Shown here: piece by piece, positions 13,345-25,100 of the stretch
Numbering within the stretch: the first letter of the stretch is position 1
Layout: the number at the start of each line of letters is the position of its first letter
NCBI GenBank assembly: GCA_038025085.1
Contig: CM076153.1
Span: forward strand, 1,798,001 to 1,862,000
DNA length: 64,000 bases
Reading direction: 5' to 3'
From: Tetragonia tetragonoides
Taxonomy: Eukaryota; Streptophyta; Magnoliopsida; Caryophyllales; Aizoaceae
Position numbers and translations under genes: made by a program
The notes under the pieces: generated by a model
Databases searched by the model: none
The model's input: only the letters and a program-made list of their open reading frames with translations
What the model was told of the DNA's origin: nothing

Positions 13345-13712
13345 TATATAGTAATGATAATAGCAAAAAGGTAGTAATTCTCCTATATATGTACCAAACC
13401 AAACCAAAAAAAAAAAAAAAAAAAAAACGCACACACAAAATAAGAATTTTTTTTTTTTTTTTTTGGTTTTTGTCAAGGATATCCACCGTCGACCACAGTG
13501 ACTAATCCTCTCGCCCCAACTATCAGCGCACTAAGCGGCAGGGGGCTGGCCAATGACACAAAATAAGAATTGAAAAGGTGGTGTACCGCCCCAACCTTTC
13601 ATATGTATACCCTTGCTTTTTTTTTTTGTCTTGTATCAATCAAATACTCCCTCCACTCCTTATGTAGTGTAGGCTCGATCGTTGCTCTCTCCTTCTTTCA
13701 TCTTTCTCTCTC

Positions 13713-13720
13713 TATAAATA
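13713..13720 (+). promoter_or_regulatory. TATA box of the IAMT gene
   Basis: TATAAATA follows a CT-rich stretch and lies 163 bp upstream of the start codon at 13883. This spacing leaves a 5'UTR of about 130 nt if transcription starts about 30 bp downstream. Confidence 0.6.
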
Positions 13721-13882
13721 CCCCCACATTTCTAGCTACTTGCTTCCTTAACTATAGTTCTTTCGCTTAGCTAGCTAGCCTTATTCTCCTTTATATTGTA
13801 TACAAGCTCATCTTTCTTATATCAAAATCTACATATAATACAAATTATTACGTTATATTGACATATTCTAATCAAATCAATT

Positions 13883-16800
13883 ATGTCTCATAAGGGAGAG
13901 AATGTGGTGGTTTCTAATATGAAGCTTGAGAAGATGTTGTGCATGAAAGGTGGCAAAGGTCAAGCTAGCTATGCTAACAACTCCCAAGCCCAGGTAATTA
14001 TGTGCTACCTCTACTTTCATCGATCTCATGAAGATTCATATCATGTCAAATCATATAATGTGTAAAATGCAAAGGAAAAATTAGTAGAAAAAAATAGAGT
14101 AAATAAATTGAATTAACATTCATCTTATTAGGAAGATTCATATGGTCATGTTTTAGAATTTCAAATCATTTTATTAGCCCTATCAAACTAAATATTTGAG
14201 ATGGGATTCTATAAATCGACATCAAATAAAGAAAATTGACTACACTAGGATTTCTAATCTGCTAAATTTATTTATTTGATGGCTCATGATGAATAATTTT
14301 GTATTAATCTACTAATAATAACAAACTACCAAAGGCCAAAGGGGAGCTAAGTTTATGGCATGAAATTGACTATTAGCTAGTAGCTAGCTTAGTTAGAGAG
14401 ATTAATTTAAGAAAGCGTTAGTTTAATTTGTCAAGTTATGAATAATTTTGTATTACTCTACTAATACACTTATGTTTTCTTGTAGGCTCAACATGCAAAA
14501 TCAATGTTACACCTCCTAAAGGAATCCCTAGACAGGGTGGAGCTAGGGTCGCCGGAAGTGCCCTTTGTGGTGGTGGACCTAGGTTGCTCATGTGGGTCTA
14601 ACACCATCTACATCGTCGACGTGATGGTTAACCACATGGCTAAGCGTTATGAGGCCTCAGGAGCCACCCCACCCGAGTTCTCGGCCTTCTTCTCGGACCT
14701 CCCTTCCAATGACTTCAACACCCTTTTCCAACTCCTCCCTAATTACTCTTATGATGGAGAAGGTGGTGGTACCATGGAGGAGTGCTTGGCTTCCGACAAG
14801 CACCGATCCTACTTTGCTGCCGGCGTCCCTGGATCTTTCTACCGGCGCCTTTTTCCGGCTAGGTCCATTGATGTTTTCCACTCCGCATTTTCCTTGCACT
14901 GGCTATCTCAGGTTGGTTTTTTTATCTATTACAAAAACTCATATAGACGGTTACTTTTGAGGTTTCTACCATATATTTTACCATGAAGCGATCTTGCACG
15001 TAAAAATGACAACATCTTAAGATTTCTTAAGCCTAAGCCAAAAGGGTAACGTGATATTTATCTTTAAGACAATGATCAACAAAATAAGATACTGAAAGAT
15101 ATATGCATACGTTTAAACCATTAAAGAATTAAAACCGAAAGAGAAATGGTCCAAGTAGACCAAACTAGGATTTGCAAGGAACTGGTCAAAGTTAACATAG
15201 ATCATGCACTGAACTAAATTCCTACCATTTTCAATTCACACACTTTTGACAATGAGAAAGAAAGAGACCCTCAACAGAATGCTAGCCTCATCAAACACCT
15301 TTGGGATGTTCACAATATGATTTAAGGGAATCTTGTAATAAAGACGGTTTTCTGTGACTTTTGGTGAGACGAGACTCACTTTTTAGTAAAAGAAAGACCT
15401 TGATTCAGAATTTACTATTGAATCTTGGTGTAAATTTGAATAGTCATTTTGGAATTACCATTATTTAATTTAGACTAGTAAAAATAACTTTTAAATTGTA
15501 CTTTTACCATAATCCTTTAATTTTTATTTAAACTCCATCCCACCTAAGCTAACACAACTAGCTCTGCTCAACTGCAGGTTCCAGAGAGTGTATTGGATAA
15601 GAGATCAGAGGCGTATAACAGGGGAAGAGTATTCATCCATGGTGCCAATGAGAGCACAGCAAATGCTTATAAGAAGCAATTTCAAACAGATTTGGCTGGA
15701 TTCTTAAAGGCAAGGTCAGTTGAGATGAAGAATGGTGGGTCCATGTTCCTTGTTTGCTTAGGTAGGACCTCTGTGGACCCCACTGACCAAGGTGGGGCTG
15801 GTCTCCTATTTGGGACCCACTTTCAAGATGCATGGGATGACCTTGTCCAAGAGGTAAAACTTATATACTCATGCCAATGCATTTTAATCATGATTCCTGT
15901 TAAGCTTGTGAAAACACTGTATAAACACGTCCCTTTCTTCATGTTAGGCTAATTAGAGAATCGCATATTGGAGTGCATGACCGTACCACCTCCCCTGAAA
16001 AAAGCATCTTTGAAATCCAATCTATTTAGCTTTTATCTAGTACCATAAGGTAATCGGAATTCTCGATACCAAATGTGATAACATTATTATTAATCAAACT
16101 TTTTGTAAAGGAAATCGATAGGATGCATGATCCATCAGTCACGTTATTATTTTTAACGCCTGCTACTCGTTAGAAATGATTCTCGAGAAAAAGAGCTCCT
16201 AATAAAACAAAGAGATGAAAAACAGAGGTTATAAAGTTAGAATTGACTATGATGGTGGTTTATGCATGATAGCTGATGTTTCTATAAGCTTTTGAAAGTT
16301 ATGAACAGAGGTCCCCATCACAGTTAGGTGTTAATGGAATAGTTTTCTTTGTAGTAGATTCATCCAATTGTATCCTTGAATCATCATATTGTCGATCCTA
16401 TGATTAATTCAATGACATGTCTTTGGTAAGCTTTAAGGCAATTATGATCAGGGCCCCCTTAATCCCAGTTGTTACTTGTTAGATGTCATTTTTGATAGCC
16501 ATATACATAGTTCTCTCATCGTTCGATATATCCTTCATTTAATCACATTATCAACCTTACGGCCTGCTAATGATGATGTGTTGGTGGGGAGGACAACAAT
16601 GGAGCATCCTGTACGTTAAAAGAGAAATGTGATGTAAAAGTACTTTGAGAATAACTAGACAAAATCAGAGTTTAAGATCAATAGAATAATTAACTTGAAC
16701 TAATTTTTAGAATCCATACAGTATAATTTGTGGCGACGTTTTTAAGGTTAATGTTCTAAATATTATTATTATGTGCATTTTGCAGGGCCTCATCACTAGC

Positions 16801-17172
16801 GAAAAACGCGACAGCTTCAACATTCCAGTTTATGCAGCAAGTTTACAAGACTTCAAGGAAGTAGTAGAAGCCAATGGGTCATTTGCCATAAACAAGCTTG
16901 AAGTGTTTAGAGGGGGGAGCCCTTTGGTGGTGAACCAGCCGGATGACACGGCTGAGGTTGGCCGCTCCTTAGCCACCAGCTGTCGGAGTGTATGTGGAGT
17001 GTTAGTTGAAGCTCACATAGGGGATAGGCTCGGTGATGAGCTGTTTCTTAGGGTGGAGCGACGAGGTACGAGTCATGCAAAGGAGCTGCTAGAGAAGCTT
17101 CAGTTTTTCCACATTGTTGCCTCCCTCTCACTTTGCTTAGACAAAAAAAGTAGTGCTTCGAAACATATCTAG
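13883..17172 (+). CDS. IAMT1: Indole-3-acetate O-methyltransferase (SABATH family), 4 exons
   Basis: Exons: 13883-13993, 14486-14911, 15578-15853, 16786-17172; all introns GT-AG in phase 0; about 399 aa. The enzyme methylates the carboxyl group of the auxin IAA using S-adenosylmethionine, giving methyl-IAA; it is presumably cytosolic. N-terminal MKLEKMLCMKGGKGQASYA is the SABATH start motif. VVVDLGCSCGSN (from about residue 65) is the SAM-binding motif, followed by FFSDLPSNDFN and GSFYRRLFPARSIDVFHSA, with the acceptor-pocket region DFKEVVEANGSFAI in exon 4. These phrases match IAMT rather than salicylate or jasmonate methyltransferases. The C-terminus carries about 13 extra residues after FHIVASLS compared with Arabidopsis, next to a short duplication. 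A TATA box lies at 13713. No break was seen. Confidence 0.93.
15342..15374 (+). repeat. Dispersed AGACGGT..GAGACGA motif, copy 2 (IAMT intron 2)
   Basis: AGACGGTTTTCTGTGACTTTT followed by GGTGAGACGA, a diverged copy of the motif at 6434, inside the second intron of the methyltransferase gene. Confidence 0.45.
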
Positions 17173-17208
17173 TGGGAAGCTTCAGTTTTTCCACATTGTT
17201 GCCTCCCT
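17094..17208 (+). repeat. 33-bp direct duplication across the IAMT stop codon
   Basis: A 33-nt stretch at 17094-17126 (beginning GAAGCTTCAGTTTTTCC, ending GCCTCCCT) recurs exactly at 17176-17208, 82 bp later. The first copy encodes KLQFFHIVASL at the protein end. The second lies just after the TAG at 17170-17172, in another frame, where it again reads KLQFFHIVASL. It is a local duplication of the gene's 3' end. Confidence 0.9.
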
Positions 17209-19140
17209 TTCCCTTTCTTTTTCTTGCTTTTGGGCACTGTCTTTTACAACAATGACTCTTTTCTTTTTGCATCTAATATCTTGCATAGGAATTAATGTGG
17301 GGTTTAGTGTGATGTTGTTGCCGACTGATCCTAGTCAAGTAGAAAACTGTAACTGTAAGTCTAGTCTTTGTTGAACTTGGTGTAATCTTTAGCCTCCCTT
17401 TTTCTTTCTGTAAACAATTAAAGCTAGTAGAGTAATTTCTGTTTATGTAATCCTTTTTTTTATTTTCTATTTTTTTGGGAGTTATTGTTATGGGATTATG
17501 TTACTCGCCCAATTGGAGATGGTGTACATACCTGCGTATATGTGCTGGTTTTTCCTACGAATTTTTAGATGCACTCGGGATCACAGTAAGATGATGCACT
17601 TCACAATGGGAGCGCGAGGCGTAGGTGCTCTGACGTGCGGGGTGTGGGCTCTGAGGACTGTGCACTGTTGAATCACTGGGTTTTTCCTCTCATATTTTTG
17701 TTGTGACTAAATTCTTTTTCTTCTTTTTGGAAAGATTAGAATGTTCATTCAATGTTAAGAATGGTCCAATCGTTCAGCAATTAGGAAAGCACTCTACTTG
17801 ATTGCCACATTCATATGAATGCAATTATGCAAATCATGATCTATTTCAGCATGACTTGACTCTATATTCCAAAACATATATCAAATCATCAGAAATAAAA
17901 CCACAAAAACTGGGTCCCTGTTCTTACTATTTTAAAGTTATTTATCCTCAAATAAACACAGAACAGAGCAAATTATCAACAAAAAAAAAAAAAAATTAAT
18001 AATAAAAAAAAACACAGAACAAATAGAGCATGGTTGCATCAAAGAAGCAAGAAGGGATACAGGTAGAGTCAGTCAGGTGGGGAATCAAAACTATAACTGG
18101 AACTGTAATTGCCAAATTCAGAACTACATTGACATTAGTGCCATGGGACAACTACAAAGATGAAAGCAGCACACTGTATACTAAGATGGTACGATTAGTT
18201 CAGTCATGAACAGCACTAATTAAGATACAGCAGAGATATCCTCTTATGAACGCCCGTGGAACCTCAATATCCACGAGCTTATTAGCTAGATGGCAATTGG
18301 CAAGGGGGATCCAATCATGTCAAATATCTACAATTGAATCCTATTCAACACATAAAGGGTAAAATGGATAATGGTCTCGTTTCAATAATGACACTTTCCG
18401 AAAACAAGTTTCTCTGCATCATGCAAATTTAAGCAAGTTCATGCCATGGTGTTTCCTGTAAGTAGGAGTTTATGCAGAAAGTTTCTTAATTGGATGAAAG
18501 CCACGGAGACAGCATGTTCAAGCAATCATTTTGGAAAACTAAAGGGCACAACATAAATACTCGTGCTAAGTGGATGGAACTAGAGCTTCCCAGAACAGGT
18601 TTTCTGCTGCAAACGAAATTGGCAAATGCTGGTATGTTCTATCATATAGGGCATAAATGTAATGCTTTGAATCATTGAATGGAATAAAAGTGAAAAGCAC
18701 CCTCAAATGCATGCAATCATGTCACTTTCCTAAATTGGGTTGTCTGTTGGACATTGGTAAATAATAGTAAGCTGTAACAGATAAAACAAGCAAGCATGAT
18801 TTCAAAGGAAAAAAGTAAAAGGAGCAGCAAAAAATTTGTGTTAACCCCTGTCAGATAGGGGACCGATCAAAGAGATCATGCACCCCAATAAGTGGGACAA
18901 ATTCAAATCCTGTGACAGTTATTGCAAACCCAAAGCCCAACCATCAGAAGTAAGATGCTGGAGTAAACATTTTGAAAGTAATCATAAATCTCATTCACAT
19001 CACGTATCCAAGAGGCAAGAGCAACACAATTCCTTCACTGTAACATATCCTATGGCATATACATAATCAATCCATAAACAAAGACAGAAGCAACAAAGAA
19101 CATTGTTGCAGCCAAACCATCTCTGTTTCAAACGACAGAC
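17209..19140. other. Convergent intergenic region
   Basis: Contains the 3'UTR of the methyltransferase (+) and the 3'UTR of LIP5 (-). No ORF here resembles a known protein, and no repeat family was recognised. Confidence 0.5.
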
Positions 19141-22100
19141 CTACTGACCTGCAGATTGATTTGTCAGTAACTCAAGTGCTTTTTTGAGGTGTTCGACAGC
19201 AATAGGCACCTCATCAAATGCCAATGCCCCTACTGCAAACCTTGCTGCCTTCTGTGCTTCAGCAATTTTGTCAGGTGGGACCTGGTAATTGCTGTCGTAG
19301 TGATATGTTTGAGCCTTCTTTTCAAGTGGGACCTGGTAACTGCTGTCAGGGGCATCCGGCACATTCCCATTTCTACTATTTGCATTGTATAGAGGCGCTG
19401 ATGAATAGTTGGTCACTGATGGGCCAGATTGGTGAGAATATGAAGCATCAGAACCTTGATAAAAGGATGGCTGATGTGAAGGGGCAGCTGGAAGGCTGCT
19501 TTCCGAAAAACTTGGGTATGATTGGAAGTTAGGATATGAAAAAGATGTCGACATGTCCTGGGAAGGATAACTTTGCGGATGAAGGGGAAGTTGAGGGGGA
19601 AGTTGAGGTTCTTGTGGATAAGATTGACTCTGATATGACTGAGGATAAGTAGGATGTTCTGGCCTTGCAGAAGGATGGTAATCATGAGAAGGATAAGCAG
19701 CTGTATGGGCAGGATAATCACCTGTAGGGGCAGGATAATCACCTGTAGGGGCAGGATAATCCCCACTGGGTAATGAAGGAGGTGATGGTGGAATATTGGC
19801 AGAATGTTGTCTTTTTAAACCATCAGGAAATTGAGGGGAAGGTGTGGGATCAGGCTCTGGGCCTCGGTTGTTATCGTGTTCTGTATACGTTGGTTCAACA
19901 TCCTGCATAAGACAGACTCATCAGAATTTCATCTCACACTTGTTAGCCATATTTCAACAAAATTTCATTGTGTACATATTATAGAACAGTACAGCTAACA
20001 AACTGCAGTTTTGAATTAATTCCTGCATAATAGCTGCACATGTCATAAGAATTCGTTATTACCACCAAATTCTCTCAATATACTTTGAAATGCTTTCTGC
20101 CTTGAACCTAGAATTTGCAAAACTTGATACAAAGAATATTTCAGCTAAATCTCATTGAATTTACAAGCAACATACTCCCCAGTGCCCACCATAATAAAGG
20201 TCATAGCTCAATCCTACCTCAGTTTTTTGACACAGTTGGTCTCAGTTCAAATCTCAGAGGGTTTGTAACATATAAACATTCTTACCAAAAGAAACAAGAA
20301 ACAAATACTTCCTGCTCACCCAATCACAGTAGGGCAAGGAAGCAAGCGGAAGATGCCAAGCTTCCTTCAACATGTCAACAACATGAGTTGTTTTAAAAGA
20401 CAACTTTCAGAGAGACTTGACTTCTTACCATTCTCTATGTCAAAGTCATCTACAACTTAGAGTCTCCGAAGCTAAGCCATGAACTATGTTAAATCAATGA
20501 TTTTGTGGCCAAGAACAACAGTAAGCAAGAATCTATTACTCCCCAAAGCTCACCCAGCAAAAAGGCAAGCAAATTAGGATCTTACATGTCCACCACTAAG
20601 AGTACTTGATGGAGTGGAGAAATCTGTTTCACCACCGGGTGGGCCCGGCACAGGCTTCCTTCCTTCTTTCAAAGCCTTCCTTATATCAGCAGCTTTCCAT
20701 ACTGCATATTTCTGCTTCTGCTCGAGCTGTTCAATGGAAACAGATATATGAAATAGCACACCCAACAAAGAATCATACTTGAAACTATACAGCATAACTG
20801 AAAAGCAATTAGAACTGAACTCCAAACAGGAAAAGGACCTCGAAACGAAATAGTTACAACCAAAAAAGCATCAGAAACTTACATCAGGTGCAAGCTCCCC
20901 AAATTGATTAAGAATTTCAAAGAAGATACTTGCAGCATAGAAGGTTTTTGCTGTGTTCCTAAAACAGATACAACAAATCAGCATTGGACCATAACTTCCA
21001 ACAATAACAAACTAATACCTTGATCCTTGGAACTCTTCCCACCTCTAGGGACATAGAAGAGAGGCGAGACAGAAAGGGAAGGGTCCAAGTCATCTTATAA
21101 AGAATGCACAAATAAGATCATTAGATATTTTTATGACGGCATATGTAGAAACATAAAAATTAAAATATATAAAATAATAAGCCGACTCAAAAGAACAAAA
21201 TAAGATGTGCAAACAAAACTGTTTCACTCTTTCATTGAGTTAACTCAACATAAAGCTGTAGATATCTTTACAGTAATGACTCCATTCTTGGGCCTCTATT
21301 TTACAGTAGAGGAAGTTGTGTCCTCTGATTTAATCTTTTCCCTCCTAACATGTTCTCTTTAATAGGAAAGTATTATTTGACAACTTTGAACTCCAGAAAC
21401 CATAAGCCATCAAGGGAATATGAATCCAAATTATATCTAGAAGCCCCCGTTTGTGTCAAATTTTAGAGACACGGACTTAGAGGTTTTGTGTAGTTCACTC
21501 TACTGAGTCTTGCTTGAACTCTTTGAAGTTCAATTTGACAATTAGTTGGCTAATAATAAAATTCTCCTATGCTTTTCCAATTGTAGATAATTCTAGAAGT
21601 ATGATAAGCAGGAAACATAAAATCCTAAAGAAAATAAAAAGTAAATTCAAATGTCATTGATGACACAAAAGCTAAGTGGACAAATAAAGAAGAATGAAGA
21701 ACATTATAAAAGATGAAACTGCAGACATGGATGAGATTTGTCCAAACGGCACTCGTAATTCAAGAACTGAGAAAGATTAACATCGAACAAATTTTTTTAT
21801 GAGAAAAGCTCCAAGAAGCATAAGAAATCCTCTACCGACTCTACAAAGGAATAGAAGGAAAATCGGTCATACATGTCAGCTCGTCCAGCTCGGTCTTGCT
21901 TGTCTGCCTTTGCAAAAACATTTAAAGCAAAGCCTTCCACGTGCAAATGATCATCAGGTGACAACTTCAAAGATCTTTTATCCTGTTAAATACCTTAATT
22001 AAATCAGTACAAGCCACTAGCAAAGAGAATAACCATCTGATGATGCCGTTGCAAGAACTTATGAAGCAGAGAAACATTCCACCAGTGTCGAAAGCACTAA

Positions 22101-25100
22101 TGATGAGCAATTTTTTCAGCTTGAATTATAACAGACGAAATATAATGTCTCAGTTATTCTGTCTTAAAATAACAGGTCACTCAATGATTCAAGGCAACAA
22201 CATTTATACACTATTATGCTGCGTGCATTAACAAGGGTCCATATGCGGGTGCTAGGTGAGAGGAACTAGGTCGATGATGAAATTAGAACAAAAGTGTTAA
22301 AGTTAGTGTGTTAGATCTTAAACTCATACAAGGAACAAAACCAACACAGCACCATTCAAAGCCCCCGACCATCAACTACACCCAGCAGCAGTCCACCACT
22401 CCAAGGTCCGAGAAGGCTAAGATGTACTAAAAATACCCTTGACATCACACCGGACTGTCAAAGAGTTGTTTCAGAAAGACTCTTGAGAAACATTTTGATA
22501 GAAAATGTCGGTCAGAATAGTAGTAACAGGCAATAGGAGTACCCATGCAGCTGTGCCTAATTAACATGTACTAAGCAATCACAGCTCAAGCTACCATACC
22601 GGAACCAGCTATTATATAGAATTAATTAAAGGACAATGAACCAAGCAGAAATTCCACCACACAGGTAGAAATCTTATTAAAATTGAACAATTAGACATAA
22701 GATCTATGACCCTTAATATAACCAGCAGGAAAAACCACTTCACTGTACTCCCAAAACCATCTACTATGGTTCTATTTTTTACATGCATGTACAGAACACA
22801 TGTACAATATAAACTTTGTGCACGAAAGTGAATAAATAATCATTATTCAGATCTCCTTTTGTGCATACCAATAAGTATAATGGGTCCTGTGACCAACATA
22901 TGAACATTTGTAATTTCCTATCCTAGGATTTGTGTCATTCACAAAACCCTATTACTGAAAAATGCTCTCGACAAACTTATCTCGGGCTTTAAATCTAATC
23001 ACAGATGCATCTTGAACCACACCTGAGACTTACAGAAATGTATATCTGATTAAGACAGCGTACATTATAGCCTCAAAACAAAGGAACTATGAGCCTTGTA
23101 GCTTTCAAACACTTGATCTCCGAGCACGTCATCATCGGACTTACAGAACTTTATATTTCCATTCTCTACCTTGCTCACAAATGTGTGCATTTTCATGCCC
23201 TCTTTGAAATTCATGAAACGGTCGACTAATTCATTGATAGAAAAAGGATGCATTTTTAAGTCGTTATGTATCTTCAGTAATCCTGATACCATCAAACACA
23301 TCTCACTCACAATGGTACATCTTCACCACAGAAAAACAAAAATTGCCAATACAGCTAATTTCTTCAACCATTATTCTTTCTGATTTGTTGATAAAAAAAA
23401 AGAAGCATTTATAAGTCGGAATGTATCCAGTATCTTCAAACCATCTTCTTAATGCGGATTCCATCAAACATCTTTGGAGACACTTCCTATATCTCACTCA
23501 TAATGGCATATCTTCACCACAGACACGAGGTCCCATGCCCCCAATAGGTCACCCGGGCCTCCGAACTCTGTATACATCCATTATTTCGGTGTTCGATCCT
23601 CTAAACTGGGTATCCAGTAAAACAGCCTTTCAAGCCTTACAGGGACCCGATTATCGACCCAATGGAACTCCCATGTTCCCAAGGGGTGTCCCATGCAATA
23701 ATAACAACTTTCGATCCAGGGCATCCGGGAGGCCAAAAACGTGGATTATAGCCTTCAATTTTCAGCTTCCCGAGGCCCGTATGTGATTTTCGCCTAAACT
23801 TCTCCGAGAGGTCCATTGTGACCCAAGACGACCCCTCGTGCCCCGGGAATGCTATACGTCACCCAGAACTTCGTATTCACCCATAATTTTGGTGTTAGGC
23901 CCTTTAAAGTAGGTGTCCTGTAAAACGGTCGTCCAAGCCCAACACGGACTCGATAACCGAACATGGGACCCTTCCATGTCCCCTAGGAGTGAACTGTGCG
24001 ATATGGTGCGAAAATAACAACTTTCGTTCCGGAGCCTCCGGAAGCCCAAAATACGTGTATTTAGCCTTTAATTAGTGGCTTTCCGGGGCCCGAATGTGAT
24101 TTTTGACCAAACTTATCGGGGGGGGCCTATTGCGACAAGATAACCCCAGTGCCCCAGGAAGGTCATTTGTGTCCCCGAACTCTGCATTCACCCATGACAT
24201 GGGCACTGGGACATTGGGACATGGAATATGAACACTGGGACAATGCATTTCAACTTAAAGATTTCTAGCTACATTGAAACCAAACAATTATTCCTCGAGA
24301 AAAAGAAGACAAAAAATGATCTTGTGATGATTCGTTGCTATATTACTTGGAATCCTTTTCCTAGGTTTCTAGCTCACCAACATCCTACCATTGTACAAAA
24401 TATATAGTAGACCCTAACAAACTATATCTTAAAAAAAGGGAAGTCCAAGAGTATAACCTCAACCCCTTCTTTTCACCAATATTTTTTTTTAGATATAGAG
24501 AAAAAATGTATTAATCATGTATCAAAAGTACATCTTTGGAGACACCTCCTATATCTCAACCATAATGGAATATCTTCGCCACAAATAACAGTTGTCATTA
24601 ATGCTAACTTCTTCAAAACAACCTTCATAGCCATACACGAGGTCCCGTGCCCCCGGTAGGTCATCCAGGCCTCTGAACTCTATATTCACCCATCGTTGTT
24701 CAGCCTTCTAAACAAGGTAAACGGTAAAACAGCCTTTCAAGTCTTACAGAGACCGGATTACCGACCCAACTCCCATGTCCCGTAAGGGTGTCCCATGTGA
24801 TATGATGGGATAATAACAACTTTCATTCCGAGGCATCCGGAAGGGCAAAAAAAGTGGATTATAGCCTTCAATTTTCAGCTTTCTAGGGCCCGTATGTGAT
24901 TTTCGCCCAAACTTCTCCGAGAGGGCCATTGTGACCCAAGACGACCCTTCATGCCCCAGGAAGGCCACCCGTGTCCCCGAACTTCGTGTTCACCCATAAT
25001 TTCAGTGTTAGGCCTTTTAAAGTAGGTGTCCTGTAAAACGGTCGTCTAAGCCTAACACAGACCCGATAACCGACCATGGGACCCTTCCATGTCCCCTAGG

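Noticed and set aside
14649..14960. ORFs in other frames over the IAMT exon 2
   Set aside because: Shadow frames of a clear SABATH coding exon.
23065..23497. Minus-strand ORFs inside LIP5 intron 2
   Set aside because: The two frames contain a diverged local duplication and match no family I recognise. They probably belong to the repeat unit's flank.
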